Origin: Gammaproteobacteria bacterium
GTDB lineage: Bacteria > Pseudomonadota > Gammaproteobacteria > UBA6429
Length of the DNA stretch: 7,632 bases
Assembly (NCBI GenBank): GCA_030635835.1
Contig: DAOVYB010000068.1
Location: 1-7,632, forward strand
Reading direction: 5' to 3'
Under the pieces are notes generated by a model. The model saw only the letters and a program-made list of their open reading frames with translations. It did no database searches and was not told where the DNA came from. Positions 6,588-7,632 of this stretch are shown here, piece after piece. Both the position numbers and the translations under genes were made by a program. Every line of letters starts with the position of its first letter. The first letter of the stretch is position 1.

Positions 6588-7136
6588 ATGTCAGATTCAA
6601 AGACAGAACCAAAAAATAAATGGTACATGGTGTCGTTAATCGGGAAGGACAGGCCGGGTATCGTTTCTCATGTTACTGCTGCATTGTATGAAGCAGGCAG
6701 TAATTTAGGTGAAACCAGCATGATGCGTCTTGGCGGAAACTTCAGTATTATGATGATGGTTGAATTTCCCGGTCGCAAAAAAGAATTAAGTGATGCGTTA
6801 AGTACCGTAACCGAATCCATGGGCTTACACCTCCATATTGATCACATAACTGCAAAATTACATGAGCATCGGATTCCTGATGTGCGTATTTCTGTTTACG
6901 GTGCGGATCGCGCGGGTATTGTGAGTAAAGTTACTACCGTGTTAGCGGAAGCAGGTTTAAATATTCTGGATTTGGAATCTGATGTGGCAGGTGATAAAGA
7001 TAAACCTCTTTATATCATGCATATTGAAGGTGAAGCATCGGAAGGCGTTAAGGCATTGGAATCTGCATTACAAATTGTTAAAGATGAAGACGGTGTTGAT
7101 GCCGAGTTAGTCGAAATTGATACTTTAATCGGTTAA
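6588..7136 (+). CDS. Double ACT-domain protein, GcvR-like
   Basis: A 182-residue soluble protein made of two ACT domains, about 12-85 and 97-175, with matching ligand-loop motifs GKDRPGIVSHV (19-29) and GADRAGIVSKV (105-115). ACT domains bind amino acids. This two-ACT layout is that of the GcvR family; E. coli GcvR senses glycine and restrains the activator GcvA at the glycine-cleavage operon. There is no DNA-binding domain, and neither gcvA nor gcv genes lie nearby, so a specific glycine role is inference; it could be an uncharacterised amino-acid-sensing paralogue. The start is secure: a perfect AAGGAGG (6574-6580) sits 7 bases before the ATG, the strongest ribosome binding site in the window. 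The deformylase gene follows after 6 bp, so the two are probably cotranscribed. Confidence 0.85.
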   Translation: MSDSKTEPKNKWYMVSLIGKDRPGIVSHVTAALYEAGSNLGETSMMRLGGNFSIMMMVEFPGRKKELSDALSTVTESMGLHLHIDHITAKLHEHRIPDVRISVYGADRAGIVSKVTTVLAEAGLNILDLESDVAGDKDKPLYIMHIEGEASEGVKALESALQIVKDEDGVDAELVEIDTLIG

Positions 7137-7142
7137 TAAAAC

Positions 7143-7632
7143 ATGGCTGTACTGGAGATCATTACTTATCCTGATGCTCGTCTGAAACAAGTTACAGAGG
7201 ATGTAAAAATATTTGATTCTGAACTTGCTGACTTTATTAGTGACCTTGAGGAAACAATGGCGGCAGGTCCAGGTGGCGTGGGCATTGCTGCACCTCAGGT
7301 AGGCGTAATGCAACGCATCGCGATTATTGATGTTTCACAGTACCCTAAAATTAAAAAAGCAAAACATCATGGTCATCTGGTATTAATTAATCCGGAAATC
7401 ATAGATTGGCAGGGAATGAAAAAAGGACGTGAAGGTTGCATGTCTGTACCCGACTTTACCGGTAATGTAATTCGGGCAGAAAATATTATTTTAAATGCTT
7501 TTGATGAAAGTGGAGTTCAGCATGAATATGAAATGGAAGGCTTTGAAGCACGAGCAGTACAACATGAAATAGATCATCTTGATGGTTTATTATTTCTTGA
7601 TCGTTTGGTCAGTCGTCGTAATGATTTATTTA
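7143..7632 (+). CDS. def: Peptide deformylase (partial, runs off right edge)
   Basis: 163 codons from ATG 7143, open to the window edge. The enzyme removes the N-formyl group from nascent proteins using a bound metal (usually Fe2+) in the cytosol. All three hallmark motifs are present: GVGIAAPQ (45-52), EGCMSV (97-102) with metal ligand C99, and QHEIDHLDG (from 140) with ligands H141 and H145 and catalytic E142. The start MAVLEIITYPDARLK is typical. The part seen covers the whole catalytic core; only the C-terminal tail after SRRNDLF is missing. The gene lies 6 bp after the GcvR-like gene with no strong Shine-Dalgarno, so translation is probably coupled. The canonical bacterial def is usually followed by fmt. 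What follows here is outside the window, so this may be a second, non-fmt-linked deformylase. Confidence 0.95.
   Translation, partial: MAVLEIITYPDARLKQVTEDVKIFDSELADFISDLEETMAAGPGGVGIAAPQVGVMQRIAIIDVSQYPKIKKAKHHGHLVLINPEIIDWQGMKKGREGCMSVPDFTGNVIRAENIILNAFDESGVQHEYEMEGFEARAVQHEIDHLDGLLFLDRLVSRRNDLF

Overview
The window looks like ordinary chromosome of a moderately AT-rich gammaproteobacterium. The proteins closely match gammaproteobacterial housekeeping families. The run pilS / bamD / rluD / pgeF matches a neighbourhood I recall from Pseudomonas (pilS-comL-rluD-yfiH-clpB). The genus cannot be fixed from this stretch. I see no tRNA, rRNA, CRISPR array, transposase or phage gene.

Layout. The left edge (1-539, minus strand) holds the N-terminal end of a PilS-type membrane histidine kinase, running off the window, and just upstream of it a small one-helix protein of the PP0621 family with a possible zinc site. 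A 190-bp divergent spacer separates these from nadE (glutamine-dependent NAD+ synthetase) and glnB (PII nitrogen sensor), both on the plus strand. A compact hairpin flanked by A and T runs closes glnB and also serves bamD, which converges on it from the minus strand. bamD diverges from rluD across 146 bp. rluD and pgeF are 5 bp apart and form a likely operon. Then come a 77-bp imperfect palindrome, a nest of short palindromes, a ZIP-family metal transporter, a double-ACT-domain GcvR-like protein with a perfect Shine-Dalgarno, and a peptide deformylase truncated by the right edge.

How the genes fit together. nadE-glnB links an amidotransferase that consumes glutamine with the cell's glutamine/2-oxoglutarate sensor, and direct PII control of glutamine-dependent NadE is known in other proteobacteria. 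bamD (outer-membrane protein assembly), rluD (23S rRNA pseudouridines) and pgeF (peptidoglycan quality control) are a conserved housekeeping cluster. Where clpB often follows pgeF, this genome has a ZIP transporter flanked by similar ~23-bp sequences that begin at the two stop codons.

I did not find a convincing new multi-gene system. The most interesting unexplained structures are the 5554-5630 palindrome, the operator-like palindromes at 5644-5665, and the direct repeats around the ZIP segment. The start of nadE is also unusual: there is no ATG and no clear ribosome binding site.
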